64,000 nucleotides of DNA from positions 4,471,501 through 4,535,500 of the forward strand of contig NZ_JAUSZN010000001.1 in the NCBI RefSeq assembly GCF_030817595.1. The letters run 5' to 3'. The stretch is from Neobacillus niacini (GTDB lineage: Bacteria; Bacillota; Bacilli; Bacillales; Cytobacillaceae). A model generated the notes under the pieces. It searched no databases and had not been told where the DNA came from. It saw nothing but the letters and a program-made list of their open reading frames with translations. Below, in pieces: positions 56,952-64,000 of this stretch. Numbering within the stretch: the first letter of the stretch is position 1; each line of letters starts with the position of its first letter. Made by a program: the position numbers and the translations under genes.

Positions 56952-57809
56952 ATGCCTTTAGTTTCAATGAAAGAAATGCTCATCAAAGCAAAAGAAGAAG
57001 GCTATGCAGTTGGGCAGTTCAACTTAAATAACCTTGAGTTTACCCAAGCTATTTTACAAGCAGCTGAAGCAGAAAAATCACCAGTTATTCTTGGTGTATC
57101 TGAAGGAGCAGCTCGTTACATGGGTGGCTTTAAAACAGTTGTAAAAATGGTAGAAGGTTTATTAGAAGATTACAAAATTACCGTTCCTGTTGCGATTCAC
57201 TTGGACCACGGTTCAAGCTTTGAAAAGTGTAAGGAAGCAATCGATGCAGGCTTCACTTCTGTTATGATTGACGCTTCTCACCATCCATTTGAAGAAAACG
57301 TAGCAACTACATCAAAAGTGGTTGAATACGCTCATTCAAAAGGTGTTTCTGTTGAAGCTGAATTAGGTACTGTTGGTGGACAAGAAGACGATGTTGTTGC
57401 TGAAGGCGTTATTTACGCAGATCCTAAAGAGTGTGAAGAGCTTGTTAAGCGCACTGGTATCGATTGCCTTGCTCCTGCATTAGGTTCTGTACACGGTCCT
57501 TACAAAGGTGAACCAAAGCTTGGTTACCCTGAAATGGAAGCAATCGGAAAAGCTACTGGTCTTCCACTAGTTCTTCATGGTGGAACTGGAATTCCAACAC
57601 ATGATATCCAAAAATCTATTTCTCTTGGAACTGCTAAAATTAACGTTAACACTGAGAACCAAATTGCATCTGCAAAAGCAGTTCGTGAAACATTAGCAGC
57701 AAAGCCAGAAGAGTACGATCCACGTAAATACTTAGGACCAGCTCGCGATGCGATCAAAGCAACTGTAATCGGCAAAATGCGCGAATTCGGTTCATCAGGC
57801 AGAGCATAA
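56952..57809 (+). CDS. fbaA: Class II fructose-1,6-bisphosphate aldolase
   Basis: 285 residues, zinc aldolase of glycolysis. [15 protein letters not shown] at the start, zinc ligands in [39 protein letters not shown] and [13 protein letters not shown]. Strong RBS AAGGAGG and regular codon use of a highly expressed gene. In B. subtilis a transaldolase gene follows; here the next gene is murA, and the 330-base gap holds only a hairpin and AT-rich sequence. Confidence 0.96.
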   Translation: MPLVSMKEMLIKAKEEGYAVGQFNLNNLEFTQAILQAAEAEKSPVILGVSEGAARYMGGFKTVVKMVEGLLEDYKITVPVAIHLDHGSSFEKCKEAIDAGFTSVMIDASHHPFEENVATTSKVVEYAHSKGVSVEAELGTVGGQEDDVVAEGVIYADPKECEELVKRTGIDCLAPALGSVHGPYKGEPKLGYPEMEAIGKATGLPLVLHGGTGIPTHDIQKSISLGTAKINVNTENQIASAKAVRETLAAKPEEYDPRKYLGPARDAIKATVIGKMREFGSSGRA

Positions 57810-57864
57810 TAAAGATTCTTATCTCTTTTTAAAAACTATCAACGTTGTTTAATTGGTAGTAACC

Positions 57865-57899
57865 TTGAAACCGCCTCTTTTTTGAATGGGCGGTTTCAA
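57865..57899 (+). terminator. Hairpin after fbaA
   Basis: TTGAAACCGCC / GGCGGTTTCAA, 11-bp perfect stem with a 13-base T-rich loop, 55 bases after the fbaA stop. Confidence 0.65.
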
Positions 57900-58140
57900 A
57901 ATGTAAGGAGAAGACTGAAAATTTGCGAAATTCATCATAACGCCTAAATTTACCAATTTTAAAAACTTTTTTTGATATTGATACATGAAAATAAAATATT
58001 GGTGTAAACTAGATGATAGACAAATTGTCGGATTATGTAAGTTGCTGTTGGAAAAAATTACCTAAAGACAAGTGGATTATCAATTTAGTTGTTGAATAAA
58101 AGGTCACATTCCATCCCAATGGCATAGAAGGGAGTCGAAA

Positions 58141-59430
58141 ATGGAAAAACTTAAAATTGCGGGCGGATATCCGCTTAAAGGAACCGTAAGAATAAGTGGT
58201 GCAAAAAACAGTGCAGTTGCGTTGATACCAGCGACCATTTTAGCAGAATCACCGGTAACAATCGAAGGGCTGCCGGATATTTCCGATGTGGAAATTTTGA
58301 AGGACCTGCTTGAGGAAATTGGCGGGAAAGTCGAGCTTTCGGATGATTTTGATATGACGGTTGACCCATCGACGATGATTTCAATGCCATTGCCAAACGG
58401 AAAAGTGAAGAAGCTTCGCGCATCTTACTATCTCATGGGGGCGATGCTAGGTCGTTTTAAAAAGGCCGTCATCGGTTTACCAGGTGGATGTCATCTTGGA
58501 CCAAGACCAATTGATCAGCATATTAAGGGTTTTGAAGCGCTTGGTGCTCAAATAACCAATGAGCAGGGAGCTATTTATTTGCGAGCGGACGAGCTTCGCG
58601 GTGCACGTATTTATCTTGATGTTGTTAGTGTTGGGGCTACCATTAATATCATGTTAGCCGCTGTTAGAGCAAAAGGTCGGACGATTATTGAAAACGCTGC
58701 AAAAGAACCTGAAATTATTGATGTCGCAACCCTTCTTACAAATATGGGTGCGAAAATAAAAGGCGCTGGAACGGATGTTATTCGTATTGATGGTGTTGAT
58801 AGTCTTCATGGCTGCCGTCATACGATTATTCCTGATCGAATCGAAGCAGGAACGTATATGATTTTAGGTGCTGCCGTTGGTGAAGGAGTATTAATTGATA
58901 ATGTCATTCCGCAGCATTTAGAATCGTTGATTGCTAAACTTCGGGAAATGGGTGTGCAGATTGAAACCAGTGACGACCGGGTGTTTGTCAATAGTTCGGA
59001 TAAGCTGAAGCCTGTCGATATTAAAACACTCGTTTATCCTGGATTCCCAACCGATTTGCAGCAGCCATTTACAACACTGTTAACGAGAGCAGCAGGCTCG
59101 AGTGTGGTAACGGATACAATTTATGGTGCACGTTTTAAACATATTGATGAATTAAGAAGAATGAATGCAAACATAAAAGTGGAAGGCCGCTCAGCCATTA
59201 TTAGCGGACCTGTGAAGCTTCAAGGTGCAAAAGTAAAGGCGAGTGACCTGCGTGCAGGAGCGGCGTTATTCATTGCGGGTCTAATGGCTGAGGGAATCAC
59301 GGAAGTCACAGGGCTTGAGCATATTGATCGTGGTTATAGCCAGCTTGTCGAAAAATTAAATGGACTTGGTGCAACCGTTTGGCGTGAAGCCTTATCAAAA
59401 GAAGAAGTAGAACAGCTAAAGAATACGTAA
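58141..59430 (+). CDS. murZ: UDP-N-acetylglucosamine 1-carboxyvinyltransferase
   Basis: 429 residues, first committed step of peptidoglycan synthesis. [15 protein letters not shown] near residue 20 and the fosfomycin-sensitive catalytic cysteine C117 in [23 protein letters not shown]. Its place between fba and glpX/rho marks it as the second Bacillus MurA paralogue (MurZ/MurAB), usually the minor one; names are used inconsistently. RBS AAGGGAG. Confidence 0.94.
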   Translation: MEKLKIAGGYPLKGTVRISGAKNSAVALIPATILAESPVTIEGLPDISDVEILKDLLEEIGGKVELSDDFDMTVDPSTMISMPLPNGKVKKLRASYYLMGAMLGRFKKAVIGLPGGCHLGPRPIDQHIKGFEALGAQITNEQGAIYLRADELRGARIYLDVVSVGATINIMLAAVRAKGRTIIENAAKEPEIIDVATLLTNMGAKIKGAGTDVIRIDGVDSLHGCRHTIIPDRIEAGTYMILGAAVGEGVLIDNVIPQHLESLIAKLREMGVQIETSDDRVFVNSSDKLKPVDIKTLVYPGFPTDLQQPFTTLLTRAAGSSVVTDTIYGARFKHIDELRRMNANIKVEGRSAIISGPVKLQGAKVKASDLRAGAALFIAGLMAEGITEVTGLEHIDRGYSQLVEKLNGLGATVWREALSKEEVEQLKNT

Positions 59431-59511
59431 TTAAGCTATACTAATCTCCTAAATGTGTTATACTAATGTTATTGACGATGTATAATAGATCATTTAGGGG
59501 GACCTGAGAAC

Positions 59512-60474
59512 ATGGAGAGAAGTCTATCAATGGAGCTTGTCCGCGTGACGGAAGCTGCTGCACTTGCTTCTGCACGCTGGATGGGACGCGGGAAAAAAGA
59601 TGAAGCGGATGGTGCTGCAACCTCAGCGATGCGTGATGTGTTTGACACAATCCCGATGAAGGGAACCGTTGTCATTGGCGAAGGCGAGATGGATGAGGCT
59701 CCAATGCTTTATATTGGTGAAAAACTTGGTACGGGCTATGGACCTCGTGTAGATGTAGCTGTTGATCCACTTGAAGGTACAAATATTTTGGCTGCAGGTG
59801 GCTGGAACGCTCTAGCTGTTTTAGCGATTGCTGACAATGGCAACCTGCTTCATGCACCTGATATGTATATGGAAAAAATTGCAGTCGGTCCTGAAGCAGT
59901 AGGTCTAATAGATATCAACGCTTCCGTACTTGATAATTTAAAGGCAGTGGCAAAAGCGAAAAACAAGGATGTCGAAGACGTTGTTGCAACCGTTTTAAAC
60001 CGTCCACGACATGAGCATATTATTGCTCAGTTACGTGAAGCGGGTGCTCGTATTAAATTGATCAATGATGGTGATGTAGCAGGGGCCATCAATACTGCTT
60101 TTGATAACACAGGCGTTGATATTTTATTCGGCTCTGGCGGTGCGCCTGAGGGTGTAATCTCAGCTGTTGCATTAAAGTGTCTTGGCGGTGAAATCATCGG
60201 TAAATTGCTTCCTCAAAGTGATGCCGAGTTAGAGCGCTGCGTAAAAATGGGACTAGATGTTAATAAGGTGCTTCGCATGGAAGACCTTGTTAAAGGAGAC
60301 GATGCCATTTTCGCAGCCACTGGGGTCACAGACGGTGAATTACTGCGCGGTGTTCAATTTAAGGGGTCATATGGCTCAACACATTCAATCGTCATGCGTG
60401 CTAAATCAGGTACGGTTCGATTTGTTGAAGGGCGTCACAGCTTGAAAAAGAAACCGAATTTAGTGATTAGATAA
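59512..60474 (+). CDS. glpX: Class II fructose-1,6-bisphosphatase GlpX
   Basis: 320 residues, lithium-sensitive type phosphatase of gluconeogenesis. Metal site [18 protein letters not shown] and [13 protein letters not shown]; later [16 protein letters not shown] and the end [24 protein letters not shown]. subtilis ywjI is in the same place before rho. Confidence 0.94.
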   Translation: MERSLSMELVRVTEAAALASARWMGRGKKDEADGAATSAMRDVFDTIPMKGTVVIGEGEMDEAPMLYIGEKLGTGYGPRVDVAVDPLEGTNILAAGGWNALAVLAIADNGNLLHAPDMYMEKIAVGPEAVGLIDINASVLDNLKAVAKAKNKDVEDVVATVLNRPRHEHIIAQLREAGARIKLINDGDVAGAINTAFDNTGVDILFGSGGAPEGVISAVALKCLGGEIIGKLLPQSDAELERCVKMGLDVNKVLRMEDLVKGDDAIFAATGVTDGELLRGVQFKGSYGSTHSIVMRAKSGTVRFVEGRHSLKKKPNLVIR

Positions 60475-60495
60475 TTTTTAATAGCAAATACTTAT

Positions 60496-60530
60496 ATAAG
60501 AGACTAGATTCTCTTCTAGTCTCTTATCTC
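60496..60530 (+). terminator. Terminator of glpX
   Basis: ATAAGAGACTAGA / TCTAGTCTCTTAT 13-bp stem, 6-base loop. The 260-base gap before rho otherwise shows only AT-rich leader sequence. Confidence 0.8.
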
Positions 60531-60747
60531 CATGAGAATCTATGATCCCCCGCATATAGAAAATTTCCAGTTGATTATTTTTTTACACAAAGGGTACAAT
60601 AGATAGTGTTTTATTAAAAAAAAGATTCTGCTATTCTATTCATTTCTACTATTTCCTCAACTTTTTTTAATGTTATGAAAACCCTCTATTATCCTTAATG
60701 TAAATCCGGGAACGGAATAGAGTAAAAATTTTAAAGTGTGGTGTACT

Positions 60748-62013
60748 ATGGAATTAACTATATCAAGTTTAGAAAACATGAAGCTGAAAGAGCTTTATGA
60801 GCTTGCGCGCGAATTTAAGGTAACTTATTACAGTAAGTTATCGAAAAAAGAACTTATTTTTGCCATCTTAAAATCACGTGCGGAACAGCAAGGTTATTTT
60901 TTCATGGAAGGCGTACTGGAAATAATCCAGTCAGAAGGATTTGGATTTTTACGCCCGATCAACTATTCTCCAAGCTCTGAAGACATTTATATCTCTGCAT
61001 CGCAAATTCGCCGGTTCGATTTAAGAAACGGGGATAAAGTATCAGGTAAGGTTCGACCTCCTAAAGAAAACGAACGTTATTACGGACTTTTACATGTAGA
61101 AGCAGTTAACGGTGAAGACCCAGAATCAGCAAAAGAACGCGTTCACTTCCCAGCATTAACTCCTCTCTATCCAAATCGACACATGAAACTTGAAACCACT
61201 CCAAAATATATCTCTACAAGAATTATGGATGTAGTTGCTCCAGTTGGTTTTGGACAAAGGGGCTTAATTGTAGCGCCGCCAAAGGCAGGAAAAACGATGC
61301 TGTTAAAGGAAATCGCTAACAGTATTACAACGAATCATCCTGAAGTGGAATTAATTGTGCTCTTAATCGATGAACGTCCTGAAGAGGTTACCGACATCGA
61401 GCGCTCCGTTGCTGGCGATGTTGTCAGCTCGACATTTGATGAGGTGCCAGAAAACCATATTAAAGTCGCCGAGCTTGTCCTTGATCGTGCGATGCGTCTC
61501 GTTGAACATAAACGCGATGTTGTCATTCTGATGGACAGTATTACTCGTTTAGCTCGAGCATATAACCTGGTTATTCCACCAAGCGGAAGAACCCTTTCAG
61601 GTGGTATTGACCCGGCAGCTTTCCACCGTCCAAAGCGTTTCTTCGGTGCTGCGAGAAACATTGAAGAAGGCGGAAGCTTAACCATCCTTGCAACTGCATT
61701 AGTTGATACAGGATCACGTATGGATGACGTCATTTATGAAGAATTTAAAGGGACAGGTAATATGGAATTGCATCTGGATCGTCAGCTTGCAGAACGCCGT
61801 ATCTTCCCTGCACTTGACATTCGCCGTTCAGGAACCCGAAAAGAAGAATTACTTCTTCCAAAGGACCACCTGGACAAGCTATGGGCAATCAGAAAATCCA
61901 TGTCCGACTCACCAGACTTTGCCGAGCGCTTCCTGAAAAAACTAAAACAAACCAAATCCAACGAAGAGTTCTTCGCACAGATTGGGGAAGAATTAAAGGG
62001 TAGAAGATCTTAG
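60748..62013 (+). CDS. rho: Transcription termination factor Rho
   Basis: 421 residues. N-terminal domain with [17 protein letters not shown], cold-shock-like RNA-binding core [21 protein letters not shown]-loop [17 protein letters not shown], Walker [17 protein letters not shown] and the Q/R loops. Very close to B. subtilis Rho. ATG 60748 gives the family start; only a weak GTGGTG precedes it, which may mean restrained translation. Confidence 0.95.
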   Translation: MELTISSLENMKLKELYELAREFKVTYYSKLSKKELIFAILKSRAEQQGYFFMEGVLEIIQSEGFGFLRPINYSPSSEDIYISASQIRRFDLRNGDKVSGKVRPPKENERYYGLLHVEAVNGEDPESAKERVHFPALTPLYPNRHMKLETTPKYISTRIMDVVAPVGFGQRGLIVAPPKAGKTMLLKEIANSITTNHPEVELIVLLIDERPEEVTDIERSVAGDVVSSTFDEVPENHIKVAELVLDRAMRLVEHKRDVVILMDSITRLARAYNLVIPPSGRTLSGGIDPAAFHRPKRFFGAARNIEEGGSLTILATALVDTGSRMDDVIYEEFKGTGNMELHLDRQLAERRIFPALDIRRSGTRKEELLLPKDHLDKLWAIRKSMSDSPDFAERFLKKLKQTKSNEEFFAQIGEELKGRRS

Positions 62014-62025
62014 ATTTAATTCATG

Positions 62026-62206
62026 GGCTGTGTTAAAGGAAACTAGTGGTTTTAGAACCTGTTGATTGGAGCGGAAGGCACGAAGACTCCTGCGGGAGGA
62101 CGGGGCAGGTGAGACCCCACAGGCGCTTATGCGCCGAGGAGGCTCGCCGGCCCGCCCTCGGAAAGCGAAGTGCCTGGAGCGGAAATCAACAGACCTGTCT
62201 AATGCA
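62026..62206. repeat. Interspersed element, copy 5
   Basis: Begins GGCTGTGTTAAAGG; core CTGTTGATTGGAGCGGAAGG, GACTCCTGCGGGAGGAC, GGTGAGACCCCACAGGCGC, GGAGCGGAAATCAACAG; far end eroded. Directly after rho. Confidence 0.85.
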
Positions 62207-62227
62207 GAAAAACCATAAAAACCCAAC

Positions 62228-62256
62228 TTGCCAAAATAGGTTCACCTTGTTATAAT
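62228..62256 (+). promoter_or_regulatory. Sigma-A promoter of rpmE
   Basis: TTGCCA, 17-base spacer, TATAAT. The leader (about 62263-62350) has a stable hairpin ATGCTTGTC-CGA-GACAGGCAT at 62282-62302 that could be an L31 autoregulatory leader. Confidence 0.75.
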
Positions 62257-62350
62257 GTGAACAGTGTGTTTTTAGTATTTGATGCTTGTCCGAGACAGGC
62301 ATGTATATAACTCTGTTTCGAATGATTCAGGGCGGAAGGAGATGAAAAGA

Positions 62351-62572
62351 ATGAAAGCAGGAATTCATCCAAATTATAAAACAGTAACGGTGACATGCGC
62401 ATGTGGTAACACATTTGAAACTGGTTCTGTTAGAAACGAAATTCGCGTTGAAACTTGTTCAGAATGTCATCCATTCTATACTGGTCGTCAAAAGTTTGCT
62501 GAAGCTGGTGGACGTGTAGACCGTTTCAACAAAAAATACGGCCTTAAAGATCCAAACGCGCAACAACAATAA
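62351..62572 (+). CDS. rpmE: Ribosomal protein L31, zinc-binding type
   Basis: 73 residues: [51 protein letters not shown]. The CxC and CxxC cysteines mark the zinc form (as opposed to zinc-free YtiA/L31B). ATG 62351 gives the family start, with GGAAGGAG upstream; earlier in-frame ATGs fall in the leader. A seven-residue tail extends beyond the B. subtilis protein. Confidence 0.95.
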   Translation: MKAGIHPNYKTVTVTCACGNTFETGSVRNEIRVETCSECHPFYTGRQKFAEAGGRVDRFNKKYGLKDPNAQQQ

Positions 62573-62578
62573 TTACAC

Positions 62579-62614
62579 AAAACAGGCAAGCAGAAACTTA
62601 CTTGCCTGTTTTTT
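62579..62614 (+). terminator. Terminator of rpmE
   Basis: AAAACAGGCAAG / CTTGCCTGTTTT with a 10-base loop, then TTAATT. Confidence 0.88.
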
Positions 62615-62688
62615 AATTGAATAAAACATGTTGAATTTTAAAAATATAGACGTAATAGGTTTCGTACATAGGAAGGAGACGCCGATTT

Positions 62689-63300
62689 ATGTATTTAATG
62701 AAGCAACTCGGATGGGTTGAGGTTATCTGCGGCAGTATGTTTTCAGGAAAATCAGAGGAATTGATTCGTCGGGTGAGACGGGCTCAATTTGCTAAACAAA
62801 AAATAGCTGTTTTCAAGCCGAAAATTGACAATCGCTATAGCGAACAATCTGTCGTTTCTCATAATGGCAACTCTTTTCATGCGAAGCCAATTTCCCATTC
62901 GATTGAAATTTTACATCATGTAGAGGCGGATATCGACATTATTGCCATTGATGAAGTGCAATTTTTCGATGAAGGGATTGTAAGAGTGGTTCAGCAGCTT
63001 GCTGACAGCGGGCATCGTGTTGTCGTAGCAGGGCTGGACATGGATTTCCGCGGCGAGCCTTTCGGGCAGATGCCGGCATTGATGGCGGTTGCTGAAACGG
63101 TAACAAAGCTTCAGGCTGTCTGCAGCGTTTGTGGTTCACCGTCAAGCCGGACACAGCGTTTAATCGATGGAAGACCAGCCTCTTATCATGATCCTGTAAT
63201 CTTAGTGGGTGCGTCAGAGGCCTATGAGCCGCGCTGTCGTCACCATCATGAAGTACCTAAAACTGCATCCTACCGCATACAAGAATCTGTGGTGAAATAA
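62689..63300 (+). CDS. tdk: Thymidine kinase
   Basis: 203 residues, type II enzyme. P-loop GSMFSGKS (15-22), catalytic D88-E89 in IAIDEVQFF, zinc ligands C145, C148 (AVCSVCGS), C183 and H186 (PRCRHHHE). ATG 62689 has AAGGAGACG; a second ATG three codons later is possible. Follows rpmE as in B. subtilis. Confidence 0.95.
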   Translation: MYLMKQLGWVEVICGSMFSGKSEELIRRVRRAQFAKQKIAVFKPKIDNRYSEQSVVSHNGNSFHAKPISHSIEILHHVEADIDIIAIDEVQFFDEGIVRVVQQLADSGHRVVVAGLDMDFRGEPFGQMPALMAVAETVTKLQAVCSVCGSPSSRTQRLIDGRPASYHDPVILVGASEAYEPRCRHHHEVPKTASYRIQESVVK

Positions 63301-63335
63301 AGTGTAAGAGGCGACGCCTTCTTACACTTTTTTAT
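63299..63335 (+). terminator. Terminator of tdk
   Basis: AAGTGTAAGA / TCTTACACTT stem closing a GGCG/CCTT-rich loop, then TTTTAT. Confidence 0.82.
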
Positions 63336-63401
63336 TTGGAATAATCTTACTAGAACCTTCCTTCAACTGCTTGGGAAAGATAGTTGTAGGAGGTGTAAGT
63401 A

Positions 63402-63851
63402 ATGAAAAAGTGGTTGTTTTTTACTTTTTTTGCGGTTCTACTGCTATCGGGTTGTATGAAAGGAAACGACACGGATAATACCGCCTACGATTTAAAAAAG
63501 GACACGATGAACCCGAACTATATGTCCAACCGTGCTGATAATCGACCGGAACGCGACATGGGAGAAATGTCTGACCAAAATCCTAACTTCCTTAATTTGA
63601 GAGGAACGAGTTTGAATGACGCCTCAAATAGAAATAATATGGGCAGAGATATAGACGTTGCCAGAGATATTGTAAACGGCACCGATAATTTTAGATCCCA
63701 ATCCATTTGGATCAACAACGCAGGGGATCAGATGACCGTTACTGTTGATACAAAAGGCAATCTCAACGGCAAAGAACGTGCCATTGACAAGCTTCGGAGA
63801 AAACTTGAACAGGCACTTCCGCGCTATACCATTAAAATAAGGGAACAATAA
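63402..63851 (+). CDS. Putative lipoprotein, unknown function
   Basis: 149 residues. Signal with lipobox LLLSGC (lipidated C18), then a long N/D/R/M-rich unstructured region (DTMNPNYMSNRADNRPERD), and a C-terminal stretch with alternating pattern (SIWINNAGDQMTVTVDTKGN, ERAIDKLRRKLEQALPRYTIKI) that could fold as a small alpha/beta domain like sporulation lipoproteins of the YhcN/YlaJ kind. That link is tentative. RBS AGGAGGTG. Confidence 0.7.
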   Translation: MKKWLFFTFFAVLLLSGCMKGNDTDNTAYDLKKDTMNPNYMSNRADNRPERDMGEMSDQNPNFLNLRGTSLNDASNRNNMGRDIDVARDIVNGTDNFRSQSIWINNAGDQMTVTVDTKGNLNGKERAIDKLRRKLEQALPRYTIKIREQ

Positions 63852-63881
63852 CATGCTCTGGCTTCAGGGCGTGTTTTTTTT
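63851..63881 (+). terminator. Terminator of the lipoprotein gene
   Basis: ACATGCTCTG / CAGGGCGTGT with two G-T pairs, loop GCTT, then seven T. Confidence 0.85.
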
Positions 63882-63944
63882 CTTTACGTACCCACGATCC
63901 ATCTCCAAACAACCCTCCAAAAATTTTTACGGATGAATTTGGTT

Positions 63945-63973
63945 TTGACGGGGGTTTTCACCTATACTATAAT
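63945..63973 (+). promoter_or_regulatory. Sigma-A promoter pointing out of the window
   Basis: TTGACG, 17-base spacer, TATAAT. In B. subtilis the next gene after tdk is prfA (peptide chain release factor 1), so this is probably its promoter. Confidence 0.8.
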
Positions 63974-64000
63974 TAGAATGTTATGGACAAAAACTAGAGG

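Overview
The window comes from the chromosome of an aerobic to facultatively anaerobic, endospore-forming member of the Bacillaceae. Spore genes (gerQ, rsfA, sspH, pbpG, spo0F), bacillithiol deacetylase, HemQ, delta subunit RpoE and a perfect Spo0J/ParB parS site all point there. Gene order from about 22 kb to the end follows the B. subtilis ywd-ywf-ywg-ywh-ywi-ywj arc left of the replication origin: gerQ, hemQ, pta, lipL, rsfA, ywfO, ywgA, ywhB-D, pbpG, speE-speB, ywiB-argS, ywjD-ywjE, fadF, rpoE, pyrG, ywjG, spo0F, fbaA, murA, glpX, rho, rpmE, tdk. Denitrification, formate oxidation and abundant intergenic repeats suggest a Neobacillus-like soil bacillus, but the genus is an inference.

Layout. 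0-5.4 kb: a minus-strand nitrous oxide reductase cluster (cytochrome c, nosZ, nosB-like, nosD, partial nosY), divergent from a Crp/Fnr regulator with two matched FNR-type boxes between them. 5.4-8 kb: a 53-bp tandem array, bshB2-yojF and pdxK. 8-22 kb: a formate dehydrogenase and molybdenum-cofactor island: fdhD, a lone IscB nuclease with its upstream omega RNA, a selenocysteine-encoding fdhA, a frameshifted fdhB, fdhC, fdhE, mobA, moeA, a moeA-binding-protein fusion, moaE, moaD and moeB. 22-41 kb: the conserved ywd-ywj genes. 41-52 kb: fadF and a thiolase/3-hydroxyacyl-CoA dehydrogenase/two acyl-CoA dehydrogenases/TetR/IcmF operon for short or branched acyl-CoA breakdown. 52.7-64 kb: rpoE, pyrG with its CTP-sensing leader, ywjG, spo0F, fbaA, murA, glpX, rho, rpmE, tdk, a lipoprotein and a promoter pointing out of the window.

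How parts work together. Formate oxidised by the Tat-exported FdhA would feed electrons through FdhB and cytochrome b FdhC into the quinone pool; N2O reduction by NosZ is a possible anaerobic electron sink. The Mo genes next door supply and insert the cofactor; FdhD and FdhE mature the enzyme. FdhA depends on reading an in-frame TGA as selenocysteine, and a SelB-type hairpin sits directly after it; the selA/selB/selC/selD genes are not in this window. The one-base deletion in fdhB would inactivate the complex if real.

The least ordinary items are the IscB/omega RNA locus, the Sec codon with its hairpin, the fdhB frameshift, the parS site, and several repeat families: five copies of a roughly 180-240 bp element bounded in most copies by GGCTGTGTTAA-type ends, four intergenic arrays with an exact 21-bp period, a 53-bp array of seven inverted-repeat units, and inverted copies of a short element flanking speB-argS. 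No rRNA, tRNA, CRISPR array or complete insertion sequence was seen.
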